Assembly (NCBI GenBank): GCA_964353875.1
Contig: CAYGXU010000152.1
Location: 1 to 6,184 of the forward strand
DNA length: 6,184 nucleotides
DNA from: MGNI01 sp964353875
Lineage (GTDB): Bacteria; Chloroflexota; Anaerolineae; Anaerolineales; E44-bin32
Reading direction: 5' to 3'
This document shows positions 1 through 5,749 of this stretch, piece after piece. The notes below the pieces were generated by a model that saw nothing but the letters and a program-made list of their open reading frames with translations, did not search any database and had not been told where the DNA came from. Each line of letters opens with the position of its first letter. Position 1 is the stretch's first letter. The position numbers were made by a program, and so were the translations under genes.

Positions 1-733
1 TAGACACCGATTCAAGTTCGACCAGCGAATTACCCAGGCCAATTCCTTTCGCGACCAAGAAGGTATTAGCCATCCCACCACCAATGAGAAGCCTATCTGC
101 CCGTTGAAGCAAGCTCTCAACAACACCGATTTTATCGGAGATTTTCGCGCCGCCGAGGATAGCAATGAAGGGATGCTCCGGCTCAGCTATAATCCTACCC
201 AGATAATCCAGTTCTTTCTCCATGAGGAAACCGGCTACAGCCGGTAGGTAGTGAGCTACGCCCTCGGATGATGCATGGGCTCGATGCGCCGATCCAAAAG
301 CATCATTGACAAAAATTTCTGCTAATGAAGCAAGCTGGGTTGTAAAATCAGGATCATTCTTGGTCTCTCCGGGATGAAAACGGGTGTTCTCTAAAAGAAG
401 TACTTCACCCAGTTTGAGGCCTTTTGCTGCCTCCTGTACTTTAGGGCCGATACAGTCATCAATGAAGTGGACGGGTGTATCCAATAACCCAGCTAAATGC
501 TTGGCAACCGGTCTTAATGAAAAAGCTGGATCAGGTTGACCTTTTGGTCTGCCCAGGTGGGAACAAAGGATTACGGCCGACCGTTGATCCAACAAGTAGT
601 GGATCGTGGGAAGGGCAGCAACAATGCGCGTATCGTCTGAAACTTTGCCTTCCTTGAGGGGTACATTGAAATCGACACGAACCAGGACGTGCTTTTCTCT
701 AAGATCAATATCACGAATGGTCTTTTTATTCAT
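1..733 (-). CDS. pgk: Phosphoglycerate kinase, N-terminal 244 residues (3' end outside window)
   Basis: Cytosolic glycolytic/gluconeogenic enzyme that transfers phosphate between 1,3-bisphosphoglycerate and ADP. Reading the minus strand gives a protein starting MNKKTIRDIDLREK, followed by hallmark PGK segments: RVDFNVPL (residues 19-26, substrate site), SHLGRPKG (58-65), LLLENTRFHPGE, NDAFGSAHRAHAS, and the nucleotide-side segments LGGAKISDKIGVV and IGGGMANTF. No stop occurs before position 1. The family is normally about 390-400 residues, so roughly 60% is present and the C-terminal part lies to the left. The start is placed at ATG 733 because family members commonly begin with this short MNKKT-like sequence. 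An in-frame ATG at 745 would add MRKP, and neither has a strong Shine-Dalgarno. It is the third gene of the yvcK-gap-pgk unit, 33-45 bases after the gap stop, with no terminator between. The product is certain; the exact start is not. Confidence 0.95.
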   Translation of the reverse strand, partial: MNKKTIRDIDLREKHVLVRVDFNVPLKEGKVSDDTRIVAALPTIHYLLDQRSAVILCSHLGRPKGQPDPAFSLRPVAKHLAGLLDTPVHFIDDCIGPKVQEAAKGLKLGEVLLLENTRFHPGETKNDPDFTTQLASLAEIFVNDAFGSAHRAHASSEGVAHYLPAVAGFLMEKELDYLGRIIAEPEHPFIAILGGAKISDKIGVVESLLQRADRLLIGGGMANTFLVAKGIGLGNSLVELESVS

Positions 734-778
734 AGGTTTTCTCATAATCTTCAATCATTCTGACCACCCCAGGGCAGG

Positions 779-1792
779 CTATAGGGATTTGGCGATGAGG
801 GCTGCTAAATCCGCCGTCCTTACCGAATACCCCCATTCATTATCATACCAGGCCACAACCTTAGCAAAATCGCCATCCATGACGAAGGTGAATTCGGCGT
901 CAACGATGCTCGAGCGCTCATCCATCTTGATATCCGTGCTCACCAAAGGCTCCTCTGAGAAACCAAGGATCCCTTTAAGAGAGCCCTCAGCAGCCTCTTT
1001 AAAGGCCTTATGCAATTCTTCCGTCGTCGTCGGGCGCTCCAAGAGAGCCACAAAATCAACGACCGAGACCGTTGGCGTGGGGACACGCATGGCAAAGCCA
1101 TCGAATTTTCCCTCCAGCTCTGGGATAACCAAAGCCACTGCCCTTGCTGCACCTGTAGTGGTAGGGATAATGTTGAGGGCGGCAGCGCGCGCTCTACGCA
1201 GGTCCTTATGAGGTAGGTCGAGGATTTTCTGGTCATTGGTATAGGCATGGATGGTTGTCATCAGAGCCTTTACAATACCAAAATTATCTTGAACGACCTT
1301 CGCCGCTGGAGCAAGACAATTCGTTGTACAAGAAGCATTGGAGATGATGTGATGCTTCTTGGGATCATACATGGCATCATTCACACCCAGGACCATCGTG
1401 AGATCGGGTTTCTTGGCTGGCGCAGTGATGATGACTTTCTTCGCGCCAGCTGTGAGATGCATGCCCGCATCATCCCGGGACACAAATTTGCCCGTACTCT
1501 CGATGACAATCTCAACGCCTTTATCTGCCCATGGAAGGGTATTCGGGCTAGTCTGGGAAAGCGCTTCAACGAAATCGCCATCAATGACCAAGCCATTTTC
1601 CCGAACCTCCACTTTCCCAGAATAGATGCCATAGTTCGAATCATATTTGAAGAGATGAGCCATAGTCTTTAAGTCACCGACATCGTTAAAGGCAACGATA
1701 TCGAATTGACCTGGATATTTCTCCTTCATAATCTTTAAAACCTGGCGACCGATTCGCCCAAAGCCATTGATTCCTACTTTCGTTGCCATCAT
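779..1792 (-). CDS. gap: Type I glyceraldehyde-3-phosphate dehydrogenase, NAD-type
   Basis: Cytosolic enzyme that oxidatively phosphorylates glyceraldehyde-3-phosphate to 1,3-bisphosphoglycerate, the substrate of the next gene, pgk. The 337-residue length is normal for the family. Visible landmarks are the N-terminal Rossmann motif GINGFGRIGR (residues 7-16), AFND with Asp37 at the position that favours NAD, the active site SNASCTTNCLAP with catalytic Cys155, the partner His182 in TTIHAYT, the S-loop LDLPHKDLRRARAAA, and the C-terminal WYDNEWGYS. A Leu-Pro pair at 193-194, rather than the Ala-Ser of chloroplast NADP enzymes, also points to NAD(H); that inference comes from family knowledge. 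Two ATGs lie in frame at 1792 and 1789. AAGGAG (1798-1803) sits 5 bases before the first and 8 before the second, so a start at 1789 (MATKVGING) is equally likely. It follows yvcK by 30 bases with no terminator and is probably cotranscribed. Confidence 0.98.
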   Translation of the reverse strand: MMATKVGINGFGRIGRQVLKIMKEKYPGQFDIVAFNDVGDLKTMAHLFKYDSNYGIYSGKVEVRENGLVIDGDFVEALSQTSPNTLPWADKGVEIVIESTGKFVSRDDAGMHLTAGAKKVIITAPAKKPDLTMVLGVNDAMYDPKKHHIISNASCTTNCLAPAAKVVQDNFGIVKALMTTIHAYTNDQKILDLPHKDLRRARAAALNIIPTTTGAARAVALVIPELEGKFDGFAMRVPTPTVSVVDFVALLERPTTTEELHKAFKEAAEGSLKGILGFSEEPLVSTDIKMDERSSIVDAEFTFVMDGDFAKVVAWYDNEWGYSVRTADLAALIAKSL

Positions 1793-1797
1793 TATTT

Positions 1798-1803
1798 CTC
1801 CTT
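1798..1803 (-). promoter_or_regulatory. Ribosome binding site of gap
   Basis: AAGGAG on the minus strand. It is 5 bases from ATG 1792 and 8 bases from the adjacent in-frame ATG 1789, so it supports the gap start region without separating the two codons. The spacing slightly favours 1789. Confidence 0.8.
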
Positions 1804-1822
1804 GAAAAATGGGATGTTATGG

Positions 1823-3187
1823 TCAGTTGGAAACACCGACCGGTTCGACTTTATCGATTGGAGGAAGACTTAAAGGGCCTGTCCGTTCCTCTAAAAGCGA
1901 GAGCAATGTATCGCATAATTTATCCGGATCATGGTGTGTCATTTTTTCCTGATCAACGAGATTCGTTGTATAAACCGGAGTACTCATTCCTACTGTTAGA
2001 GGATTAACCCAAGTCACTCCTTCAGGCAGTTCATATTGAAAGTAGTCATTCGCGACGATCAGATCGAATAGCCCCTTTCCCACGTGATCTTCAATTGCTT
2101 CAAGATGTTGACAGCAATCATAACCAATCGTTTCACCAGCTTGAGTGGCGATGTTGCACACGAAAACCTTAAATGCGCGACTGGCTCGAATCGCCGCAGT
2201 CATGTCCGGAATAAGAAGATTAGGCATGATGCTTGTATACAGACTGCCCGGACCAACGACAATCATGTCAGCATTTAGGATGGCGTGTAACGCTTCAGGA
2301 TAGGCCGGTGGATCGTTGGGTTCCAACTGAACATGACGAATCCGCCCTGGAAATGCAGGAATGCTGCTCTCTCCTTCAATACGGACCATTTGTGTGTCGT
2401 GTTCGATTGATTTATCCGCCACTAAGGCAACATCACGCAAGGTCGAAGGAATGACTCTACCGCGAATTGCCAAAACCCTCCCTACTTCAAGCAATCCTTT
2501 TTCAAAACTACCGGTGGCACCCGCAAGTGCAGCGATAAATAAATTTCCGAAACAATGACCGCCAAGCTCATCCCCATCCAAGAAGCGATATTGAAACAGA
2601 CGAGTGAGGAGATCCTCATCATCGGAGAGTGCTGCCAGACAATTTCTTAGATCTCCAGGAGGTGGCAGCCCTAATGATTTTCGCAATCGCCCTGAAGAGC
2701 CGCCATCATCAGCAACTGTCACAATCGCTACCAGGTTGCTGGAGATTTTTTTAAATCCTCGCAATAAAGTTGAAAGCCCAGTGCCTCCGCCAATGGCAAC
2801 AACTTTCGGCCCCCTATCCAGACGCCGGTGTTCCGCTACCGCGTCAACCACTGATTTTCCTGGCCGTATATAGGGTGCGAGCAAGGTACGATATAATGAA
2901 ACTGCGCCAAAGAGAAGAGCGAAGGAACCACTCACTCCCAAGATTAAAGCCCTCAACCAGCGCGGCAACGCGCTCAAACTAAGCAGAGCGAGCCATGGAG
3001 AACCGGGATAGGAACGATAAATGTCAAGGAGGATAATTGCCAATCCAAGACCAATAAGCGCTATCCCAACAACCATGAGCAAGAACCAGCGTTTTACTCC
3101 CAGTCCTGGTTTAAACCATCGGAGCAGACTACGCCATTGCTTCCTCGATTGCTTATTCGATCCAAGTTTTTCCAATTGATTACGCAC
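1823..3187 (-). CDS. yvcK: YvcK/CofD-like family protein with N-terminal membrane anchor
   Basis: Member of the YvcK (GlmR, 'gluconeogenesis factor') family. Studied homologues bind UDP-GlcNAc and are needed for normal envelope growth on gluconeogenic carbon. The conserved core spans about residues 127-435: VVAIGGGTGLSTLLRG (GGGTG 133-137), TVADDGGSSGRLR (157-169), PPPGDLRN (175-182), GHCFGNLFIAAL (210-221) and GPGSLYTSIMPNLL (312-325). Canonical YvcK is about 320 residues. This 454-residue protein adds about 125 N-terminal residues: a basic stretch, then two likely membrane helices (about 34-55 and 79-102). The core would therefore sit at the inner face of the membrane. The GTG start at 3187 has no Shine-Dalgarno, and a promoter places +1 on that G. 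No ATG lies in frame nearby, so the true start could differ by some 5-30 codons. It is the first gene of the yvcK-gap-pgk unit. The biochemical role here is inferred from homologues. Confidence 0.9.
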   Translation of the reverse strand: MRNQLEKLGSNKQSRKQWRSLLRWFKPGLGVKRWFLLMVVGIALIGLGLAIILLDIYRSYPGSPWLALLSLSALPRWLRALILGVSGSFALLFGAVSLYRTLLAPYIRPGKSVVDAVAEHRRLDRGPKVVAIGGGTGLSTLLRGFKKISSNLVAIVTVADDGGSSGRLRKSLGLPPPGDLRNCLAALSDDEDLLTRLFQYRFLDGDELGGHCFGNLFIAALAGATGSFEKGLLEVGRVLAIRGRVIPSTLRDVALVADKSIEHDTQMVRIEGESSIPAFPGRIRHVQLEPNDPPAYPEALHAILNADMIVVGPGSLYTSIMPNLLIPDMTAAIRASRAFKVFVCNIATQAGETIGYDCCQHLEAIEDHVGKGLFDLIVANDYFQYELPEGVTWVNPLTVGMSTPVYTTNLVDQEKMTHHDPDKLCDTLLSLLEERTGPLSLPPIDKVEPVGVSN

Positions 3188-3190
3188 GGC

Positions 3191-3202
3191 GTCACTATAC
3201 CA
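3191..3202. repeat. 12-bp direct repeat, copy 1
   Basis: GTCACTATACCA occurs here and again at 3274-3285, identical over 12 bases and 83 bases apart within one short intergenic region. This copy, read on the minus strand, contains the yvcK promoter -10 (TATAGT). It is a candidate binding site for a shared regulator, or a duplicated extended -10 element (TGGTATAGT). Confidence 0.7.
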
Positions 3203-3222
3203 GAGTTGACTTGGAGCGTCAA
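3194..3222 (-). promoter_or_regulatory. Sigma-70-type promoter of the yvcK-gap-pgk unit
   Basis: On the minus strand, -35 TTGACG (3222-3217) and -10 TATAGT (3199-3194) are separated by exactly 17 bases. TGG directly before the -10 also matches an extended -10. Counting the last -10 base as position -7 puts +1 at 3187, the G of the yvcK GTG codon, which would make the mRNA leaderless. The sequence match is strong; its use is inferred. Confidence 0.7.
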
Positions 3223-3223
3223 C
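3205..3223. promoter_or_regulatory. Dyad overlapping the yvcK -35, candidate operator
   Basis: GTTGACttggagcGTCAAC is a perfect 6-bp inverted repeat with a 7-base centre. The right arm overlaps the minus-strand -35 hexamer (3217-3222) and the left arm lies in the spacer, so a bound repressor would block RNA polymerase. The regulator is unknown, and 6-bp arms could arise by chance. Confidence 0.35.
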
Positions 3224-3241
3224 GAAGGAATTTACGATTTC

Positions 3242-3270
3242 TTTATCCCCAATGGAAATGGGTGTATAAT
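3242..3270 (+). promoter_or_regulatory. Promoter of the ABC ATPase gene
   Basis: A perfect -10 TATAAT at 3265-3270 with a weak -35, TTTATC (3242-3247), at 17 bases. The predicted +1 is near 3277, giving a leader of about 30 bases that contains the ribosome binding site. It diverges from the yvcK promoter, and the two -35 boxes are about 20 bases apart. The poor -35 suggests dependence on an activator or modest strength; that is inference. Confidence 0.55.
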
Positions 3271-3283
3271 CGAGTCACTATAC
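3264..3283. promoter_or_regulatory. Imperfect dyad over the ABC ATPase -10/+1, candidate operator
   Basis: GTATAATcgagtcACTATAC has 7-base arms that match at 6 of 7 positions around a 6-base centre. It covers the plus-strand TATAAT and the predicted transcription start, a typical position for a repressor site. The right arm is part of the second 12-bp direct repeat. Confidence 0.3.
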
Positions 3284-3285
3284 CA
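3274..3285. repeat. 12-bp direct repeat, copy 2
   Basis: Second copy of GTCACTATACCA, lying at the predicted transcription start of the ABC ATPase gene. On the minus strand it again reads TGGTATAGT, an extended -10 form, but no -35-like hexamer lies 16-18 bases upstream. It is therefore a weaker promoter candidate than copy 1. Confidence 0.7.
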
Positions 3286-3291
3286 AACCCT

Positions 3292-3300
3292 AAAGGAGGA
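3292..3300 (+). promoter_or_regulatory. Strong ribosome binding site fixing the ABC ATPase start
   Basis: AAAGGAGGA lies 6 bases before ATG 3307. The reading frame is open further upstream, to 3211, but that stretch covers the promoter and has no such site. This sets the start at 3307. The ATG at 3300-3302 inside the site is out of frame. Confidence 0.9.
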
Positions 3301-3306
3301 TGGCCC

Positions 3307-4410
3307 ATGGCTAGCGTAACATATGATCATATCACCAAGAGTTTTGGAGACGTCATTGCTGTCAACGATTTAGATATCAAAATAGAAGATAGAGAGTTCT
3401 TGGTCCTGGTTGGGCCATCCGGTTGTGGAAAAACTACCGCTCTTCGTCTTCTGGCCGGACTAGAGGAGGTCACGGAAGGCACACTTTACATTGGCGATCG
3501 TGTTGTAAATGATATCCCGCCGAAAGATCGGGACATCGCTATGGTTTTCCAATCCTATGCGCTCTATCCCCACATGTCTGTTTACGACAACATGGCTTTT
3601 GGCCTGAAATTGCGTAAGACCCCTAAGGATGAGATCAAGCGTAGGGTCAATGAAGCAGCTGAGATCCTTGGCATCCAAAGCTTGTTGGACCGCAAGCCAA
3701 GACAGCTTTCGGGCGGTCAACGTCAGCGTGTTGCAGTCGGCCGAGCGATCGTGCGCGAACCGAGAGTTTTTCTCTTCGATGAGCCTCTGTCAAACCTGGA
3801 TGCAAAGTTGAGAGTGCAGACAAGAGCAGAGATTATCAAGCTTCATCTGCGTCTCAATACTACATTTATCTACGTCACGCACGATCAAACCGAAGCGATG
3901 ACGATGGCTTCTCGCATTGCTGTGATTGATAGTGGTCTCCTACAGCAACTCGAAACGCCTCAGAATCTTTATGATAAACCTGCCAACGTCTTCGTCGCCG
4001 GGTTTATTGGCTCCCCCGCTATGAACTTCTTCAACGCCAAAGTCAATAAATCGGATGGCAAGGTCATCGTTGACGCGGGCTCTTTCCAGGTTCCAGTACC
4101 GGAGAACAAGACACAGATCTACCTTCCTTACGTAGGCAAGTCTGTCATCTTTGGTATCCGTCCTGAGGATATCCACGATCCGAACTACGTGCCAGCAAGA
4201 ATCTCTGCCGCCCCAGTGGAAATCAAAGTCGATGTGACTGAATTAATGGGTAATGAAATATTCGTCTATCTCGTCACAGGCGATACTACATTCGTAGGTC
4301 GTGTTGATCCTCGAACAAGCCTGAGAGTAGGGGATAAAACTCAAGTCCTCTTCAATACGGACAACATGCATCTCTTTGAGACAGAGGGCAGCCAAAAGGC
4401 AATCCGCTAG
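3307..4410 (+). CDS. ABC transporter ATP-binding subunit, MalK/MsmK/UgpC type (carbohydrate importer)
   Basis: Cytoplasmic ATPase that powers a CUT1-class sugar or polyol importer by pairing with two permease subunits. The full length of 367 residues fits the family. Visible motifs are Walker A GPSGCGKTT (36-44), Q-loop Gln82 in MVFQSYALYPHMSV, signature LSGGQRQRVA (134-143), Walker B VFLFDEP (154-160) with Glu159, D-loop SNLDAKLR, and H-loop His192 in YVTHDQTEA. After about residue 235 comes the TOBE/OB-type regulatory domain with FGIRPEDI, found in MalK, MsmK and UgpC. No permease or substrate-binding protein flanks it. By analogy with streptococcal MsmK it may serve several transporters encoded elsewhere, so the substrate cannot be assigned from this window. 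It has its own promoter and ribosome binding site and is followed by a hairpin terminator. It is divergent from yvcK and precedes apgM by 81 bases. ORF and family are certain; transported substrate unknown. Confidence 0.95.
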   Translation: MASVTYDHITKSFGDVIAVNDLDIKIEDREFLVLVGPSGCGKTTALRLLAGLEEVTEGTLYIGDRVVNDIPPKDRDIAMVFQSYALYPHMSVYDNMAFGLKLRKTPKDEIKRRVNEAAEILGIQSLLDRKPRQLSGGQRQRVAVGRAIVREPRVFLFDEPLSNLDAKLRVQTRAEIIKLHLRLNTTFIYVTHDQTEAMTMASRIAVIDSGLLQQLETPQNLYDKPANVFVAGFIGSPAMNFFNAKVNKSDGKVIVDAGSFQVPVPENKTQIYLPYVGKSVIFGIRPEDIHDPNYVPARISAAPVEIKVDVTELMGNEIFVYLVTGDTTFVGRVDPRTSLRVGDKTQVLFNTDNMHLFETEGSQKAIR

Positions 4411-4429
4411 CTCTACCATACATTAACAC

Positions 4430-4459
4430 AAACCCCCGCCGAATTTCGTGCGGGGGTTT
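4430..4459 (+). terminator. Intrinsic terminator after the ABC ATPase gene
   Basis: A perfect 10-bp stem, AAACCCCCGC (4430-4439) with GCGGGGGTTT (4450-4459), encloses a 10-base loop and is followed by TTTATTAT. The stem is GC-rich with a short, imperfect T run. It lies between the ATPase stop and apgM, so apgM depends on read-through or on its own promoter. Confidence 0.85.
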
Positions 4460-4491
4460 ATTATGGTTGCTTCTCAAGGGAGTAAATACTT

Positions 4492-5703
4492 ATGGCAAAT
4501 TTTGAACTGATGCAAGAATTGAGTATTCCCTCTCCAAGAAAAATCGTGTTGCTTGTTATGGACGGCCTTGGAGGATTGCCAAAGGAGAGCGGGGGTCCGA
4601 CAGAGCTTGAAGCCGCCAGGACGCCCAATATGGATCGTTTGGCAAGTGAAGGTACTTTGGGTCAGTTGATCCCTATCGCGCCTGGGATCACTCCCGGTTC
4701 CGGACCTGCTCACCTGGCGTTATTTGGTTATGACCCTCTGACCTATATCGTCGGTCGTGGCGTTCTGGAGGCATTTGGCGTTGGTTTGCAGGTTAAGAAG
4801 GGTGATGTCGCTGCACGAGGAAATTTTTGTACTGTTAATACACAGGGCAATATCACGGATCGGCGCGCAGGTCGCATTCCTTCCGAGAAAGCCATTCCCA
4901 TAGTCGAACGCTTATCCTCGGTCCAGATTCCTGGTGTGAATATTGAATTAAGGCATGTTCAAGAATATCGATTTGCCATCGTCTTTCGTGGCGAGAATCT
5001 CCAACCTAACCTAAATGATACGGATCCACAAAAAACTGGTGTCCCTCCGCTCCTGGTTGAAGCTAAATCGAAAGGTTCAGCTCACACAGCAGAACTATTC
5101 AACCAATGGATTGCGGCTGCGCTACGGGTTTTGGCTCATGAACCACAAGCGAACGCACTCACATTACGGGGCTTCTCCACCGATCCAAGATTGCCTCAAA
5201 TTGAAGAGATATACGGGCTCCATCCGACCTGTATTGCGGTCTACCCCATGTACAAAGGTGTTTCCTCTCTCGTCGGGATGGAAGTTCAGACCTTCAAAGG
5301 AAATCGTCCCGAGGATGAATTTGCTGAAGCCTTACGCGTCTGGGAAGGATTTGATTTCTTTTTTATTCACATTAAGAAAACGGACAGCCGGGGCGAAGAT
5401 GGCGATTTCGAAGGGAAAGCGGCTGAAATTGAAGCGGTTGATGCTGCCCTTCCAAAATTGTTGGATATAGCCCCGGATGTGCTTGCTATCACCGGCGACC
5501 ACTCAACTCCTTCCGTCATGCGAGTCCATTCCTGGCATCCGGTACCGCTTCTTTTATGGGCGCCTAGAACCGGCCGCCCAGATGATCAACAAGAATTTGG
5601 AGAGCGAGCTTGTGCCCGAGGCGGTTTGGGGACATTTCCAACTTCATCACTCATGCCTCTCTTGCTTGCTCATGCTGATCGTTTGGAAAAATTCGGCGCC
5701 TGA
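4492..5703 (+). CDS. apgM: 2,3-bisphosphoglycerate-independent phosphoglycerate mutase, archaeal type
   Basis: Interconverts 3-phosphoglycerate and 2-phosphoglycerate, the step after pgk. It belongs to the alkaline phosphatase-like metalloenzyme superfamily, ApgM branch, which is shorter (about 400 residues) than the 510-residue GpmI; this protein has 403. Landmarks are VLLVMDGLGG with metal ligand Asp24, ARTPNMDRLASEG, ITPGSGPAHLALFGYDP with the probable phosphorylated Ser70, GRGVLEAFGVG, FIHIKKTDSRGEDGDFEGK (291-309), and AITGDHSTPS plus SWHPVPLLLW, carrying Asp336, His337 and His349 as likely metal ligands. Residue roles are transferred from the superfamily. Glu302 occupies the place where GpmI has a metal-binding His (D-x3-H). 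ATG 4492 follows AAGGGAG (4476-4482) at 9 bases, a good site. No clear promoter is visible between the upstream terminator and this gene. The residues after about 360 are less conserved, and the C-terminus appears complete. Confidence 0.95.
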   Translation: MANFELMQELSIPSPRKIVLLVMDGLGGLPKESGGPTELEAARTPNMDRLASEGTLGQLIPIAPGITPGSGPAHLALFGYDPLTYIVGRGVLEAFGVGLQVKKGDVAARGNFCTVNTQGNITDRRAGRIPSEKAIPIVERLSSVQIPGVNIELRHVQEYRFAIVFRGENLQPNLNDTDPQKTGVPPLLVEAKSKGSAHTAELFNQWIAAALRVLAHEPQANALTLRGFSTDPRLPQIEEIYGLHPTCIAVYPMYKGVSSLVGMEVQTFKGNRPEDEFAEALRVWEGFDFFFIHIKKTDSRGEDGDFEGKAAEIEAVDAALPKLLDIAPDVLAITGDHSTPSVMRVHSWHPVPLLLWAPRTGRPDDQQEFGERACARGGLGTFPTSSLMPLLLAHADRLEKFGA

Positions 5704-5724
5704 TGAAAGCAACCCAGTGATCAT

Positions 5725-5749
5725 TACTGAATAGGAGGTCGCTTCAGTA
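5725..5749 (+). other. Hairpin with AGGAGG in its loop, downstream of apgM
   Basis: TACTGAA (5725-5731) pairs perfectly with TTCAGTA (5743-5749) around the loop TAGGAGGTCGC. The next bases, TCTTCTTCTC, are pyrimidine-rich. It could be a weak terminator for apgM. The loop AGGAGG (5733-5738) would be an excellent ribosome binding site, but no ATG, GTG or TTG follows within about 12 bases. Confidence 0.4.

Noticed and set aside
606..1211. 201-codon open frame on the plus strand across the pgk-gap junction
   Set aside because: It is antisense to unmistakable gap and pgk. The translation is rich in Ser, Arg and Thr with no family motifs, as expected from the complement of coding sequence.
3206..3234. 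Plus-strand TTGACT as a -35 box for the ATPase
   Set aside because: No -10-like hexamer lies 16-18 bases downstream (AATTTA at best). The clear TATAAT at 3265 is too far away.
3211..3306. Upstream extension of the ABC ATPase frame by 32 codons
   Set aside because: It would place coding sequence over the promoter. The strong AAAGGAGGA fits ATG 3307, and family members begin just before the VTYDHITKSFG-like segment.
4474..4713. Minus-strand ORF over the start of apgM
   Set aside because: It is antisense to a conserved enzyme, lacks motifs and has no ribosome binding site worth noting.
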